Origin: Alloacidobacterium sp963823845
Lineage (GTDB): Bacteria > Acidobacteriota > Terriglobia > Terriglobales > Acidobacteriaceae
NCBI GenBank assembly: GCA_963823845.1
Contig: CAWGND010000014.1
Span: forward strand, 868,001 to 932,000
DNA: 64,000 nt
Direction of reading: 5' to 3'
The stretch's first letter is position 1; each line of letters begins with the position of its first letter. The position numbers and the translations under genes are program-made. The notes under the pieces were generated by a model, which had not been told where the DNA came from, searched no databases, and worked only from the letters and a program-made list of their open reading frames with translations. Positions 1 through 8,511 of the stretch are shown piece after piece.

Positions 1-2
1 CA

Positions 3-278
3 GTTATCATCGTGGGACTTTCCTCGACGCGGGATATGACGCAGGCGCACTTCCACTTCACGCCAGCAGCCGGGCAATCCCTGAAGACCACGGATCTGAC
101 GGTCGATCTTACATCACCGTTTGGTTCCTGGTATGGATCGTCGACGTCGGATACGTATGGGACGACGTTCCTGTACACACAGCCTTTTACTCTCGATTCG
201 GATGCATCGACTGTTGGAATCGTGACCGTGACACTTACAAATTCCAAGGGTGATTCGCAGCCGGGTACGGCTCAATAG
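3..278 (+). CDS. C-terminal end of a large beta-sandwich surface protein (partial)
   Basis: The frame is open to the left edge of the window and ends at the TAG at 276-278, so only the last ~91 codons are visible. The residues are rich in Thr, Ser, Phe and Tyr with alternating hydrophobic positions (for example TTDLTVDLTSPFGSWY and TFLYTQPFTL), the pattern of an extracellular immunoglobulin-like or TIG-type beta-sandwich. From memory, similar C-terminal modules close many long secreted Acidobacteriota repeat proteins. No catalytic motif is visible. The next gene starts 20 nt downstream on the same strand and is also secreted, so they may be co-transcribed. Family is uncertain. Confidence 0.5.
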   Translation, partial: VIIVGLSSTRDMTQAHFHFTPAAGQSLKTTDLTVDLTSPFGSWYGSSTSDTYGTTFLYTQPFTLDSDASTVGIVTVTLTNSKGDSQPGTAQ

Positions 279-298
279 CAATACGCAGAGGATGGCCT

Positions 299-958
299 AT
301 GTCCACAACGACAGCAAGTTTCAAGTTCCTGGCGACCGGGTTGATGTTCCTGCTCACCGCTTCCGCTTGGTACAGAATGCAAGCGCAGGCGACCACTCCA
401 CCTCCAAAGCTGGTAATTAGCATTCTGGATGGAGAGGGAGCCTTGAACGATATCCGCCAGCGTACCGCGCGCGAGCCGATTGTCGAAGTGCAGGACGAGA
501 ATCACAAACCGATCGCCGGAGCCGCTATCTTATTTACCTTGCCAGGTTCGGGGCCGAGTGGAGTATTTGCCAATGGGTTGCAGACGTTTTCGACTGTGAC
601 AGATGCTACGGGGCGCGCGGTTGCGACAGGGTTGCGGCCGAACAGCATTTCGGGGTCGTACGATATTCACGTCACAGCGACCTATCAGGGTGAGACTGCC
701 CAAACGACGATTCACCAGCAAAACGTGTCCGGACAATCGCCTTCCACCAGCACGACCACTACAGCCGTCGCTGCACACGGGCTCTCGACGAAGACGTGGC
801 TGATCATTCTGGGCTCCGCTGCGGCCGCCGGAACGGTAGGCGCAATTCTGGCGACACGCGGAGGAAGTTCGACTAGCATTACCGCAGGAACACCGACGGT
901 TGGCGCTCCGACCGCAAGCGTGAGCCTCCAGTTCCAACTCCGTGGACCTCGCCATTAA
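299..958 (+). CDS. Secreted/membrane-anchored Ig-like domain protein
   Basis: A 219-aa protein. Residues ~8-30 form a signal peptide (KFLATGLMFLLTASAW, then an Ala-rich cleavage region). Residues ~35-140 look like a bacterial Ig-like (Big_1 or carboxypeptidase-regulatory) fold: VEVQDENHKPIAGAAILFTL followed by a TDATGRA turn and a VTATYQG strand, the typical hallmark of such domains. A Ser/Thr-rich linker (~145-160) leads to a hydrophobic, glycine/alanine-rich segment (~168-188, WLIILGSAAAAGTVGAILA) that probably spans the membrane, leaving a short tail. This architecture is common in Acidobacteriota surface proteins of unknown role. No enzyme signature. Start chosen at GTG/ATG position 299 just before the signal peptide. 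Confidence 0.65.
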   Translation: MSTTTASFKFLATGLMFLLTASAWYRMQAQATTPPPKLVISILDGEGALNDIRQRTAREPIVEVQDENHKPIAGAAILFTLPGSGPSGVFANGLQTFSTVTDATGRAVATGLRPNSISGSYDIHVTATYQGETAQTTIHQQNVSGQSPSTSTTTTAVAAHGLSTKTWLIILGSAAAAGTVGAILATRGGSSTSITAGTPTVGAPTASVSLQFQLRGPRH

Positions 959-968
959 CAGGAAAGAG

Positions 969-1246
969 ATGAAGGTCGAAGAATTGCTGGCTCGGTCAGC
1001 AGCGGGCTGGACGGTCGTCGTGGCCCTGTTGCTGATGGGGCAGGTGCTGCTGGCGCTCTGCAAGGGCAGAGCGAATCCAGAAGGGCTCAAAACTGTTTGC
1101 GGCATGAGAACCCTGAACACATTTTGAAGGCGACTGCGCTCGTGCACGGAACATATATGAGGCTGGTAGACGCCAACCCGCAGTGGCAGAACCACGGTCA
1201 CTTTTTTGCGGTTGCACCGAAGGCCATGCGCCGCCCGCCCGGCTAA
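969..1246 (+). pseudogene. Decayed ECF sigma factor (PF07638 type) remnant
   Basis: The frame from the ATG at 969 reads MKVEELLARSAAG, like the start of Acidobacteriota ECF sigma factors (ELLARWSAGD in family members, from memory). It soon loses similarity and stops at 1127. In another frame, 1076-1246 reads LRHENPEHILKATALVHG then YMRLVDANPQWQNHGHFFAV, the unmistakable region-2 block of this family, and then stops at 1244 right after KAMRRPPG, where ILVDHARR is expected. So there is at least one frameshift and the DNA-binding region 4 is missing. A short stretch of sigma-like protein cannot be functional. Confidence 0.75.
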
Positions 1247-1584
1247 GCCGCGTTTCGGACCCCAGAGTTGAGCGAAACGGCCAAGTCCCGATTGGTAGGC
1301 CAACTGAAAGGATGTGGAGTTCCGAACCTTTTGGTTATGCTCATGACAGCTCTTCCCGTTTTCCGACCGCTTTGGGACCAGTGCGCTTTCCGGCAAGCAA
1401 TCGTCGCAGAAACGCTTACCAAGGCAACAGCGGGTCTCCTAGATACTTCCGTCATTTCCGTCTTTGTTTTGTGCCGTACTTACCGTGAAATGATGTTATA
1501 TGTTCGGACATTGCCGTGGTGGGCGTCGATGTTCTTATTTCGGTCAAATGCCGACTTCCCGATCGGCGCAAACTCCTGGGACTT
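1247..1584. other. Intergenic stretch without a convincing gene
   Basis: About 340 nt between the sigma remnant and the 3' end of hypB. Short open frames exist on both strands but show no ribosome binding site, no family resemblance and no codon bias. I see no clear intrinsic terminator for the hydrogenase operon here. Confidence 0.5.
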
Positions 1585-2268
1585 CTAGACGGGCGCCTTA
1601 TGCTTGATTTCAGGATGGTGCGCGGTGAGAAATTGCAGAAATTCCTGCAGCCCAGCACCGGTTTTTGCTGAAACAGTGAAATGGCGCATTCCCGGCCGTA
1701 CAGCTTGAATGTTCGCCTTCATGCTTTCCTCATCAAATTCGACAGCCTCAGCAAGATCCATCTTCGTGATTACGGCTACGTCAGCACTGTTAAAGATAGT
1801 AGGGTACTTGAGTGGTTTATCTTCGCCTTCGGTGACGGAGAGCAGGACGAGGCGAAGATTTTCTCCCAGGTCATAGGAAGAAGGGCAAACCAGATTGCCC
1901 ACATTCTCGATGAATAGGAAGTCGAGTTCGCCAATTTCCCATCCAGTGAGTGCATGATCGATCATCGCAGCTTCAAGATGGCAGAGGGTTCCCGTGGTGA
2001 TCTGCTTCACCTGCGCCTGGCTACGCGCTAGTCGCGCTGCGTCGTTCTCGGTTGCAAGGTCACCAACTAATGCCGCTACACGATAGTGCGGATACAGTAG
2101 CGTAAGGGTTTTTTCGAGAAGGGCTGTCTTACCGGCGCCAGGGCTTGAGACTAGGCTCACAACGAAAGTCCCTTGTGCGCGGAAACGCTCGCGGAGAGCG
2201 CGCGCGGTCACATCGTTTTGTTTCAGGACGTTCTTACGCACTTCCAAGAGGCGCGGTTCGGCACTCAT
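1585..2268 (-). CDS. hypB: Hydrogenase nickel incorporation GTPase HypB
   Basis: A 227-aa SIMIBI-class GTPase that, with HypA, drives Ni insertion into the [NiFe] hydrogenase large subunit in the cytoplasm. The P-loop is visible as SSPGAGKTALLEKT (~residues 40-53), followed by VGDLATENDAAR, a LCHLEAAMI segment, FIENVGNLVCP and the guanine-specificity VITKMDLAEAV. The N-terminus lacks the His-rich nickel-storage stretch found in some HypBs. Length is usual. It is the last gene of the minus-strand hydrogenase operon and overlaps the end of hypA by 35 nt, suggesting translational coupling. Start ATG at 2268. Confidence 0.95.
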   Translation of the reverse strand: MSAEPRLLEVRKNVLKQNDVTARALRERFRAQGTFVVSLVSSPGAGKTALLEKTLTLLYPHYRVAALVGDLATENDAARLARSQAQVKQITTGTLCHLEAAMIDHALTGWEIGELDFLFIENVGNLVCPSSYDLGENLRLVLLSVTEGEDKPLKYPTIFNSADVAVITKMDLAEAVEFDEESMKANIQAVRPGMRHFTVSAKTGAGLQEFLQFLTAHHPEIKHKAPV

Positions 2269-2608
2269 CTCGTACCTCCAGAGCAGTAACTAAAAGTTCT
2301 TTTCCATGAATGACGTCTGAGGTTGGTGTGCCGCACTCAGGACAGCAGAACCATTGCATCGAGCTTAGGATTTTTTGCGTTTTACAGGCGGGGCAGAATA
2401 CTTCAATCGGGATCTGCTTGATCACCAGCCGGGAGCCTTCGAGCCGCGTGCCGTTGCAGGCAATCTCGTAGGAGAAGAGCAGAGCGTCGGCGACGACTCC
2501 GGAAAGCGGTCCAAGCTCAAGGTGAACGGCATCGATTGTGACGTCGCGCCGCTCACCTTCCTCCTGCGCCAAGTCCACAATGCTCATCGCGATGGAGAGC
2601 TCATGCAT
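2234..2608 (-). CDS. hypA: Hydrogenase maturation nickel metallochaperone HypA
   Basis: A 124-aa HypA. It begins with the invariant MHELSIAMSIV, whose His2 and N-terminus bind nickel. The zinc-binding domain has two Cys pairs, FCPACKT and CCPECGT, around residues 70-95. It delivers Ni to the hydrogenase with HypB. The gene overlaps the 3' end of hypF by 8 nt (hypF TGA at 2601-2603, hypA ATG at 2606-2608) and overlaps hypB downstream, so the three are translated as a coupled block. The C-terminus extends slightly beyond the usual ~113 aa. Confidence 0.95.
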   Translation of the reverse strand: MHELSIAMSIVDLAQEEGERRDVTIDAVHLELGPLSGVVADALLFSYEIACNGTRLEGSRLVIKQIPIEVFCPACKTQKILSSMQWFCCPECGTPTSDVIHGKELLVTALEVRDECRTAPLGSA

Positions 2609-4877
2609 CGGGCGCTCCGTTGACGTTGTGCAGAAATACGGCGAGCGCGGCCTGGCCGAGACTGATACCGCCGTCGTTCGGTGGAACCAGATGATTTGTC
2701 CACACCTGAAATTTTTCGGCTTCGAGAAGAGGCTTCAGGTCCTCCAGCAACAACTCGTTCTGGAAGACGCCTCCGGAGAGAACGACGGTGTGAGTTCCGC
2801 ACTCTTCGCAGAGAACCCGGATGGCTGCATGCAGACCTTTCGCGATTCCTCGTTGAAATGCGCGAGCAATTTCGCGGGTCGAGCGTCCGCGCATCCGATC
2901 GTAAATTACATGCTCAATCAAAGGACGGAAGTCGAGTTCACAACCTGCAAATGGAAATGGATAGGCATCAACGGTGGATTGGCCTCTGGCCTGCTGCTCA
3001 AGCCAGATAGCTGCCTGTCCTTCGAATGTGGTTTCCCGCACAAAGCCGAGAAGGGCTGCGGCGGAGTCAAAGAGCCTGCCCATCGAGGTCGTGGAAAATG
3101 TACGCACTCTTCGACGTATGAGCTGCATGGCATCCTGATAACGCGAACCAAAGCTGAAGGGTGCGACGATGAGATCAGGCAGATCGTCAAGTTGCGAAAG
3201 CAATCCCGCAGCCGCCTGTATGGGGAACTGCGCGGCCGCATCGCCTCCGGGGAGAGCTGCCTGGCGCAGGTGAGCGACACGCTCGAAGCCTTGCTGCACG
3301 CTTCCGGCAAATATCTCGCCACCCCAGATGGTCCCGTCGTCCCCATATCCGGTGCCGTCAAGACTGACGCCAACGACGGTCTCTTCCCACTCGCCGCGCT
3401 CAGCGAGAACGGAGGCCACATGTGCGCGATGATGCTGCACGGCGTATTTGTTCGAGGATGGCAGCGTCAGAGCATGAATCGTAGAGGCGTACTGCGGGTG
3501 GCAGTCGTGCGCTATCAAAAGATCTTCCCAGCGCACGTCGTACATGGCGATCAGGTCTCGTATTGTCTCTTCAAAGGCGCGGAGGGATTGATAGTGATCG
3601 AGGTCGCCGATGTGCTGGCTGACGAATGCCTGACCATCCACGACAAGAGTGATGGTGTTCTTAAGGTCCGCTCCCAGCGCAAGCAACGACTGTCTGATCG
3701 GCAGCGTTGCAACGGCTCCGGGAGCGTATCCGCGCGCGCGTCGCAGAATCATCGGACCTAAAATTCCGGCGCGCGCGACGGAGTCGTCGATGCGGCGGCC
3801 GATGAGCCGTTCGCCGATAAGAAATGCGTCGGCGATTCCGGCAAGACGCTCCAATGCATCGCCGTCCTCGTATGCGATTGGCTCGCTGGAACGATTCGCG
3901 CTGGTCATTACCAGAACACCTGGCGCGCCCGCGGCAAAGAGCAGATGGTGCAGCGGCGTGTATGGCAGCATCACGCCCAGCTCGTTGTTACCGGGAGCAA
4001 CGCCAGCCAAGTCCTGCTTGCCGGGCGCGAGGACGATGGGCCGAGCAGTTGAGGTCAGAAGCGCTTCGGCATCAGGAGAAAGGTGAACGAGATCGCGTGC
4101 AGTTGCAAGGTCTTTCGCCATTAACGCAAACGGCTTTTCCTTTCGGAATTTTCGTTCGCGTAAGGCATGGTTCGATTCTGGATTGCGCGCGTCGCAGGCG
4201 AGATGGTAGCCGCCAATTCCTTTGACAGCGATAATCTTGCCATCGCGCAGCAGTTGCGCAGCGTGGTTGATGGCTTCTCCATCATCAGAGATTGGAGTCG
4301 CCCCGTCGCAGAAAACATATTTCGGTCCGCAATCTGGACAGGCAACAGGTTGAGCATGAAAGCGCCGATTAGTAGGGTCGTGATACTCGTGGCTGCAGTA
4401 GCGATCCATCGGCCACTCACTCATGGTTGTGTTCGGCCTGTCGTAAGGCAATGCAAGAATGACGCTATATCGCGGACCGCAATTGGTGCAGTTGATGTAG
4501 GGATAGCCGTATCGCTGATTCGATGAATCAAAAAGTTCAGCAAGGCATTCGGCGCAAGTCGGCAGATCCGGAGAGACGCAGACAGTTGGCCGGTCGAGCC
4601 GCTCGCTCTCACGAATCGTGAAATCGCTCAAGCCCTGGCATGGCGCGGATTCCACTTCAATCGTAGCGATATGCGCCGCAGCAGGAGGTTTCCTTTGCAT
4701 TTCCTGAACAAATGCGGTTAGATCTTTGTCGTCACCTTCAAGATGGATCTCAACTCCCTGATCGCCGTTGAGCACCCATCCGGCAAGCATATTTTCCTGG
4801 GCCAGACGGTATACGAATGGGCGGAAGCCGACGCCCTGCACCAGTCCGCGCACGCGGACAGAGCATGCGGTTGCCAT
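2601..4877 (-). CDS. hypF: Carbamoyltransferase HypF
   Basis: A 758-aa HypF that makes the carbamoyl group destined to become CN- on the active-site iron, passing it to HypE. Domains in order: acylphosphatase (RVRGLVQGVGFRPFVYR, ~1-90); two zinc-finger clusters (CAECLAE with NCTNCGPRY, then CSHEYHD with CPDCGPKY, ~105-185); a YrdC-like nucleotide domain (LLRDGKIIAVKGIGGYHLAC, ~200-380); and a Kae1-like C-terminal domain with HRAHVASVLAE, GVSLDGTGYGDDG and VVLSGGVFQN. I chose the ATG at 4877 rather than a longer frame because the acylphosphatase starts there and its ATG shares one base with the stop of the upstream glutaredoxin-like gene. Confidence 0.95.
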   Translation of the reverse strand: MATACSVRVRGLVQGVGFRPFVYRLAQENMLAGWVLNGDQGVEIHLEGDDKDLTAFVQEMQRKPPAAAHIATIEVESAPCQGLSDFTIRESERLDRPTVCVSPDLPTCAECLAELFDSSNQRYGYPYINCTNCGPRYSVILALPYDRPNTTMSEWPMDRYCSHEYHDPTNRRFHAQPVACPDCGPKYVFCDGATPISDDGEAINHAAQLLRDGKIIAVKGIGGYHLACDARNPESNHALRERKFRKEKPFALMAKDLATARDLVHLSPDAEALLTSTARPIVLAPGKQDLAGVAPGNNELGVMLPYTPLHHLLFAAGAPGVLVMTSANRSSEPIAYEDGDALERLAGIADAFLIGERLIGRRIDDSVARAGILGPMILRRARGYAPGAVATLPIRQSLLALGADLKNTITLVVDGQAFVSQHIGDLDHYQSLRAFEETIRDLIAMYDVRWEDLLIAHDCHPQYASTIHALTLPSSNKYAVQHHRAHVASVLAERGEWEETVVGVSLDGTGYGDDGTIWGGEIFAGSVQQGFERVAHLRQAALPGGDAAAQFPIQAAAGLLSQLDDLPDLIVAPFSFGSRYQDAMQLIRRRVRTFSTTSMGRLFDSAAALLGFVRETTFEGQAAIWLEQQARGQSTVDAYPFPFAGCELDFRPLIEHVIYDRMRGRSTREIARAFQRGIAKGLHAAIRVLCEECGTHTVVLSGGVFQNELLLEDLKPLLEAEKFQVWTNHLVPPNDGGISLGQAALAVFLHNVNGAPDA

Positions 4878-5116
4878 TAAGACCCCGCGCCTACGACGCA
4901 GCCGTGGCCGCGCCAGCCGATCTGAACTACCTTGCCGTCTTCGACCAGGACGGGCACGGTGCGAACGCTGATATCGATGGCGTGCATGCGCTTGCGTGCC
5001 TCCGCATCGGCCTCGATGTCGTACTCCAGAAATTCTCGCCGTGTCCACTCCAGCCACTCACGCAGTTCCTGCGTATAAGGACAGCTTGCGGTCCCGTAGA
5101 GCTCAAGCTTCGCCAT
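4877..5116 (-). CDS. Glutaredoxin-like (Uxx-star type) small redox protein
   Basis: A 79-aa thioredoxin-fold protein. The active site is ASCPYTQELRE (monothiol C-x-x-T) near residue 12, the cis-proline loop is RTVPVLVEDGKVVQIG, and a second cysteine lies near the C-terminus (GHGCVV). The C-x-x-T site and short length resemble the Uxx-star glutaredoxin-like (seleno)protein family, from memory; there is no in-frame TGA, so it is a cysteine form. It sits between the double-SIS gene (14-nt overlap) and hypF (1-nt overlap), so it is a member of the maturation operon. A role in keeping maturation cysteines reduced is inference. Confidence 0.8.
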   Translation of the reverse strand: MAKLELYGTASCPYTQELREWLEWTRREFLEYDIEADAEARKRMHAIDISVRTVPVLVEDGKVVQIGWRGHGCVVGAGS

Positions 5117-6287
5117 GGCTCAGCACCTCCAGCATTTCGCGGATGACATGATAGGCAGATGCCTGTACTTCTTGAATGCGAGGGATGTAGTCGCTGCGGA
5201 CGATGATGGGGAAGTCTGCAAGATGGCGGCGATGGATTTCCCCGCCGTCGTAGCCGAGAAGAGCGACGGTCAGCAAGCCGCGCTTGCGCGCTTCTTCAAG
5301 CGCCAGCACAATGTTGCGCGATCCTCCGCTGGTGGAGATTCCGATTGCGACATCATGTGGTTGCACCTGAGCAATCAACTGCCTCAGAAAGATGACCTCG
5401 GTGCCAACATCGTTGGCGAGGGCGGTGATGTTAGCGGGCTCCATGGAAAGCGATATCGCCGCAATAGAGCGATAACCGGAGGGCGGCAGGATGCAGTCGA
5501 GTGTCAAATCGTTGGCGTCTGTCGCGGAACCGCCGTTTCCGAAGATGATGAGCTTCCCGCCGCGCGAAAGCTTTTGATGGATGGCGAGAGCCGCGTTGCC
5601 AATCTGTTCCGATTGTTCCTCTGCCAGCCTTGTCCGCAGCAGAGTGTCGTCATGAACCTTCATCTGGATCGAAGCGGCCACATCTGCGGCGATATCGTTC
5701 GTTTCCTGCTTTTTCTGTCCAAGGAACGGGTAGAGGAATTCCGATTGCCCGACATCCTGCCCCAGTTCGCGGTGCTCAAAAAACACATGCACGGTTTCCC
5801 AGAGCGTGTGATAGAAAAGTTCAACCATTTCCTGATGAACGAATGGATTGAGCGTGACGGCTTCGAGCGCGTACGAGGCAGAAGAGCCCGGCAGCGCAAA
5901 GGTCATTGCGTTACGCGAGCTAGCCGATGCCAGCGCGGCAACCACTTCGGAATCGCCTTCAGGCGGGCCGAAGCCCATCACGATGTCGTCAGGCCGGAGG
6001 ATCGCATCCAGCCACGGCTGGAAGGCCATGGAGAGATCGAGCGCCGGAAGTGCGCGCTTGCCTACGATGACGGGATGCACAAATTCGACCGAGACATGTT
6101 GCGCATCGGTAGCGTAAGGGCCGCGTCCGAAGGCGAGTAAGCGGCCTCCGCGGAGAAAGCGCTCGGACATTTCGCGGCAGGCTTCCGCCATGCGCGGCGC
6201 TTCGCGAGAGTAGAAACTCTCCATGATCTCGTTGCGCATGAGCAAACGTTCTTCAATCTCGGCAGCCAGTTTGCACATCGTTTCCAT
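5103..6287 (-). CDS. Tandem SIS-domain (phosphoheptose isomerase-like) protein
   Basis: A 394-aa protein made of two GmhA-like sugar isomerase (SIS) domains. The first (~20-190) has GGRLLAFGRGPYATDAQHVS; the second (~215-394) has KLIIFGNGGSATDANDLTLD and AIGISTSGGSRNIVLALEEA, both typical phosphosugar-binding loops. Single-domain GmhA makes ADP-heptose precursors, but this duplicated form recurs, from memory, beside group 1h hydrogenases of Acidobacteriota and Actinobacteriota, where its role is unknown. Start ATG at 6287 is preferred over an upstream in-frame codon because it lies 10 nt after the hypE stop and starts the helical N-terminus. It overlaps the downstream glutaredoxin-like gene by 14 nt. 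Confidence 0.85.
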   Translation of the reverse strand: METMCKLAAEIEERLLMRNEIMESFYSREAPRMAEACREMSERFLRGGRLLAFGRGPYATDAQHVSVEFVHPVIVGKRALPALDLSMAFQPWLDAILRPDDIVMGFGPPEGDSEVVAALASASSRNAMTFALPGSSASYALEAVTLNPFVHQEMVELFYHTLWETVHVFFEHRELGQDVGQSEFLYPFLGQKKQETNDIAADVAASIQMKVHDDTLLRTRLAEEQSEQIGNAALAIHQKLSRGGKLIIFGNGGSATDANDLTLDCILPPSGYRSIAAISLSMEPANITALANDVGTEVIFLRQLIAQVQPHDVAIGISTSGGSRNIVLALEEARKRGLLTVALLGYDGGEIHRRHLADFPIIVRSDYIPRIQEVQASAYHVIREMLEVLSHGEA

Positions 6288-6297
6288 CGCAATCGTC

Positions 6298-7419
6298 CTA
6301 GCAGATTCTCGGCAGAGGGTCACCGACGAGCATGTCCACAATCCGGCTGCCGCCATAGCGTGTGGTCACAAGCACGGCGCAGGCAGGCTCTGTCCGCACC
6401 TCGCCGATGATGACCGCATTTTCACCACCGTCGGTTTTGTTCAGAGCGTTCAGAGCGGCGTCTGCATATTCGGATGCGACGACTGCAAGGAACTGACCTT
6501 CGTTCGCGATATGCAACGGGTCGAGCCCAAGCAGTTCACATGCGCCGCGAACCTCATCACGTATGGGGATTTCTTCTTCCGACAAAACAATGCTGAGGCC
6601 GCAGTCGCGGGCGAGTTCATTGAGAGACGTAGCGACTCCGCCGCGGGTGGGATCGCGCATCCAGCGGATTCCCGGAGCTGCTTCTTCGGCCATGGCTTCT
6701 ACCAGCGGGAGCACGCAGCGCGTGTCTGAGGATAGATCGGCTTCGAGATCAAGCTCGCCGCGCGCGAGGAGAATGGTGATCCCGTGATCTCCGATCGGGC
6801 CTGACAGAAGGACCTTGTCGCCGGGCTGGGCAGATTGCGCATCGATGCGCACATGCGGCATGGGGCGGCCAATTCCGGTGGTTGTGATGTACATGCCGTC
6901 GGCTTTGCCACGCTCAACGACCTTCGTATCTCCTGCAACCATGACGACGCCTGCGCAATGAAGAGCGGCTGCCATGGCGCGGACTTCGGCTTCAAGAACC
7001 GGCGTGGGCAACCCCTCTTCGAGCAGAAATGTGACGACCATGGCCTGACCTCTTGCTCCGGACACAGCGAGGTCGTTCATGGTTCCATTCACGGCGAGTT
7101 CGCCGATCGAACCGCCGGGAAATTTCAGCGGCTTCACGACAAAGCTGTCGGTGGTAATTGCGATGGAAGAGCCGTCAGTAGCGATGCATGCTGCATCGCC
7201 CAAAGGCGCTGTTGCGTTTGCAAATAGCAGTGGAGCAAACAGGCCTTCTACGAGTCTGCGGCTGGCCTTGCCGCCAGCGCCGTGCGCCATTTCGATCTGC
7301 GGGTCGCGGAAGCGGACGACGTACGGAGCAGCTTCTGCCGCAGTCTTTCCGTTCAGGCCACCGAGCTGATGCTGGTCACCAGCGCCTTTCGATGTTCGTA
7401 GTTGTAATATGCTGCGCAT
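6298..7419 (-). CDS. hypE: Hydrogenase maturation protein HypE (carbamoyl dehydratase)
   Basis: HypE dehydrates the HypF-supplied thiocarbamate on its C-terminal cysteine to thiocyanate and donates CN- to iron on HypCD. The PurM-like fold signatures are clear: MAHGAGGKASRRLVEGLF, ITTDSFVVKPLKFPGGSIG, VMVAGDTKVVERGKADG and MRDPTRGGVATSLNELA. The protein ends exactly in PLPRIC, the conserved modified C-terminus. The start is uncertain: the ATG at 7419 gives 373 aa and overlaps hypD by 67 nt, with a close AGAGGG; the ATG at 7290 gives 330 aa and begins exactly at the conserved MAHGAGG block, nearer the usual family length. Confidence 0.93.
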   Translation of the reverse strand: MRSILQLRTSKGAGDQHQLGGLNGKTAAEAAPYVVRFRDPQIEMAHGAGGKASRRLVEGLFAPLLFANATAPLGDAACIATDGSSIAITTDSFVVKPLKFPGGSIGELAVNGTMNDLAVSGARGQAMVVTFLLEEGLPTPVLEAEVRAMAAALHCAGVVMVAGDTKVVERGKADGMYITTTGIGRPMPHVRIDAQSAQPGDKVLLSGPIGDHGITILLARGELDLEADLSSDTRCVLPLVEAMAEEAAPGIRWMRDPTRGGVATSLNELARDCGLSIVLSEEEIPIRDEVRGACELLGLDPLHIANEGQFLAVVASEYADAALNALNKTDGGENAVIIGEVRTEPACAVLVTTRYGGSRIVDMLVGDPLPRIC

Positions 7420-8480
7420 GAACCCTCTGAGGAAACCATGAGTGCGCCGATGGGGTGTTCCGGCGTGCATTCGTTGCCAAACAGCTTGCACTGCACCGGC
7501 TTCAAGACGCCCTTGAGCACTTCGCCGCACTGTGCTGCTTTTGGATCGGTGACGCGCGTGCCGGGAATCGGGAAGCGCTGCTCCGCGTCCCATTCGGCGT
7601 ATTCGTCGCGAATCTTCAAAGCGGATTGAGAGATGAACCCGAGCCCGCGCCACTCAAAGTAGGGCCGCAGCTGAAAGACTTCCGCCATCGCCTTCAGCGC
7701 CGCGCAATTACCTTCCCACGGCACAACGCGCTTGTACTGATTCTCGACCCGGGCCTCACCCGCTCTCAGTTGCCGAAGCAGCATGACGACGGATTGCAGC
7801 AGATCGAGCGGCTCAAACCCTGACGTGACAACGGGCTTGCCTTCGTTCCTGGCGATCCACTCGTAGGGGCGACAGCCAATCACGGTGGAAACGTGTCCCG
7901 GCCCGATGAAGGCGTCAAGGCGCATGTCGGGCGAGTCGAGGATCGCGCGAATTGCCGGGACAATCGTGACATGATTGCAGAAGATGGAAAAGTTCCGGAT
8001 GCGTTCCGACCTTGCGCGCATGAGCGTAAGCGCAGTGGACGGAGCCGTCGTTTCAAATCCAATTGCGAAGAACATTACGTGCTTGTCAGGATTTTTTCTC
8101 GCAAGCTGGAGCGCGTCAGCAGGCGAGTAGACGATGCGCACATCCGTTCCACGGGCCTTGTGTTCAAAGGGGCTGCCGTGCGTTCCAGGGACGCGCATCA
8201 TGTCTCCGAATGCGGCGAAAATCACGTTCTTGCTTTTAGCAACGGCAAGACCATCGTCGATTCTCCCCATCGGCAACACGCAGACGGGACATCCCGGGCC
8301 GTGAATCAGCTCGATGTTGGCAGGCAGAACATCTTTAAGGCCGAAGCGGTAGATGGCATGCGTGTGGCCGCCGCACACTTCCATGATGCGATAGTGCCTG
8401 CCGGTATCAGCGAGACGATATATTTCTTCGGAAGCTTTGGTGATGAGTTCCGGGTCTCGAAATTCGTCTACATAGCGCAT
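7353..8480 (-). CDS. hypD: Hydrogenase Fe-CN/CO assembly protein HypD
   Basis: A 375-aa HypD, the [4Fe-4S] scaffold that with HypC assembles Fe(CN)2CO. Conserved cysteine motifs are present: MEVCGGHTHAIYRFG (~38-52), HGPGCPVCVLPMGRIDDG (~63-80), and the C-terminal cluster ligands (QCGEVLKG, CKLFGNECTPEHP, SSEGSCAAYYNY). Length matches the family. It lies 31 nt downstream of hypC and its 3' end overlaps the hypE reading frame. Start ATG at 8480 with MRYVDEFRDPE, the family-typical beginning. Confidence 0.96.
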   Translation of the reverse strand: MRYVDEFRDPELITKASEEIYRLADTGRHYRIMEVCGGHTHAIYRFGLKDVLPANIELIHGPGCPVCVLPMGRIDDGLAVAKSKNVIFAAFGDMMRVPGTHGSPFEHKARGTDVRIVYSPADALQLARKNPDKHVMFFAIGFETTAPSTALTLMRARSERIRNFSIFCNHVTIVPAIRAILDSPDMRLDAFIGPGHVSTVIGCRPYEWIARNEGKPVVTSGFEPLDLLQSVVMLLRQLRAGEARVENQYKRVVPWEGNCAALKAMAEVFQLRPYFEWRGLGFISQSALKIRDEYAEWDAEQRFPIPGTRVTDPKAAQCGEVLKGVLKPVQCKLFGNECTPEHPIGALMVSSEGSCAAYYNYEHRKALVTSISSVA

Positions 8481-8511
8481 GTGAAATCTCCACGCAGGAT
8501 CGCAAAGACCG

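Noticed and set aside
530..1396. 288-codon minus-strand frame across the Ig-like gene and the sigma remnant
   Set aside because: Covers two recognisable plus-strand sequences and has no family resemblance.
2538..3761. 407-codon open frame on the plus strand
   Set aside because: Lies wholly antisense to hypF and hypA, has no motif and mirrors the high-GC third positions of the real genes.
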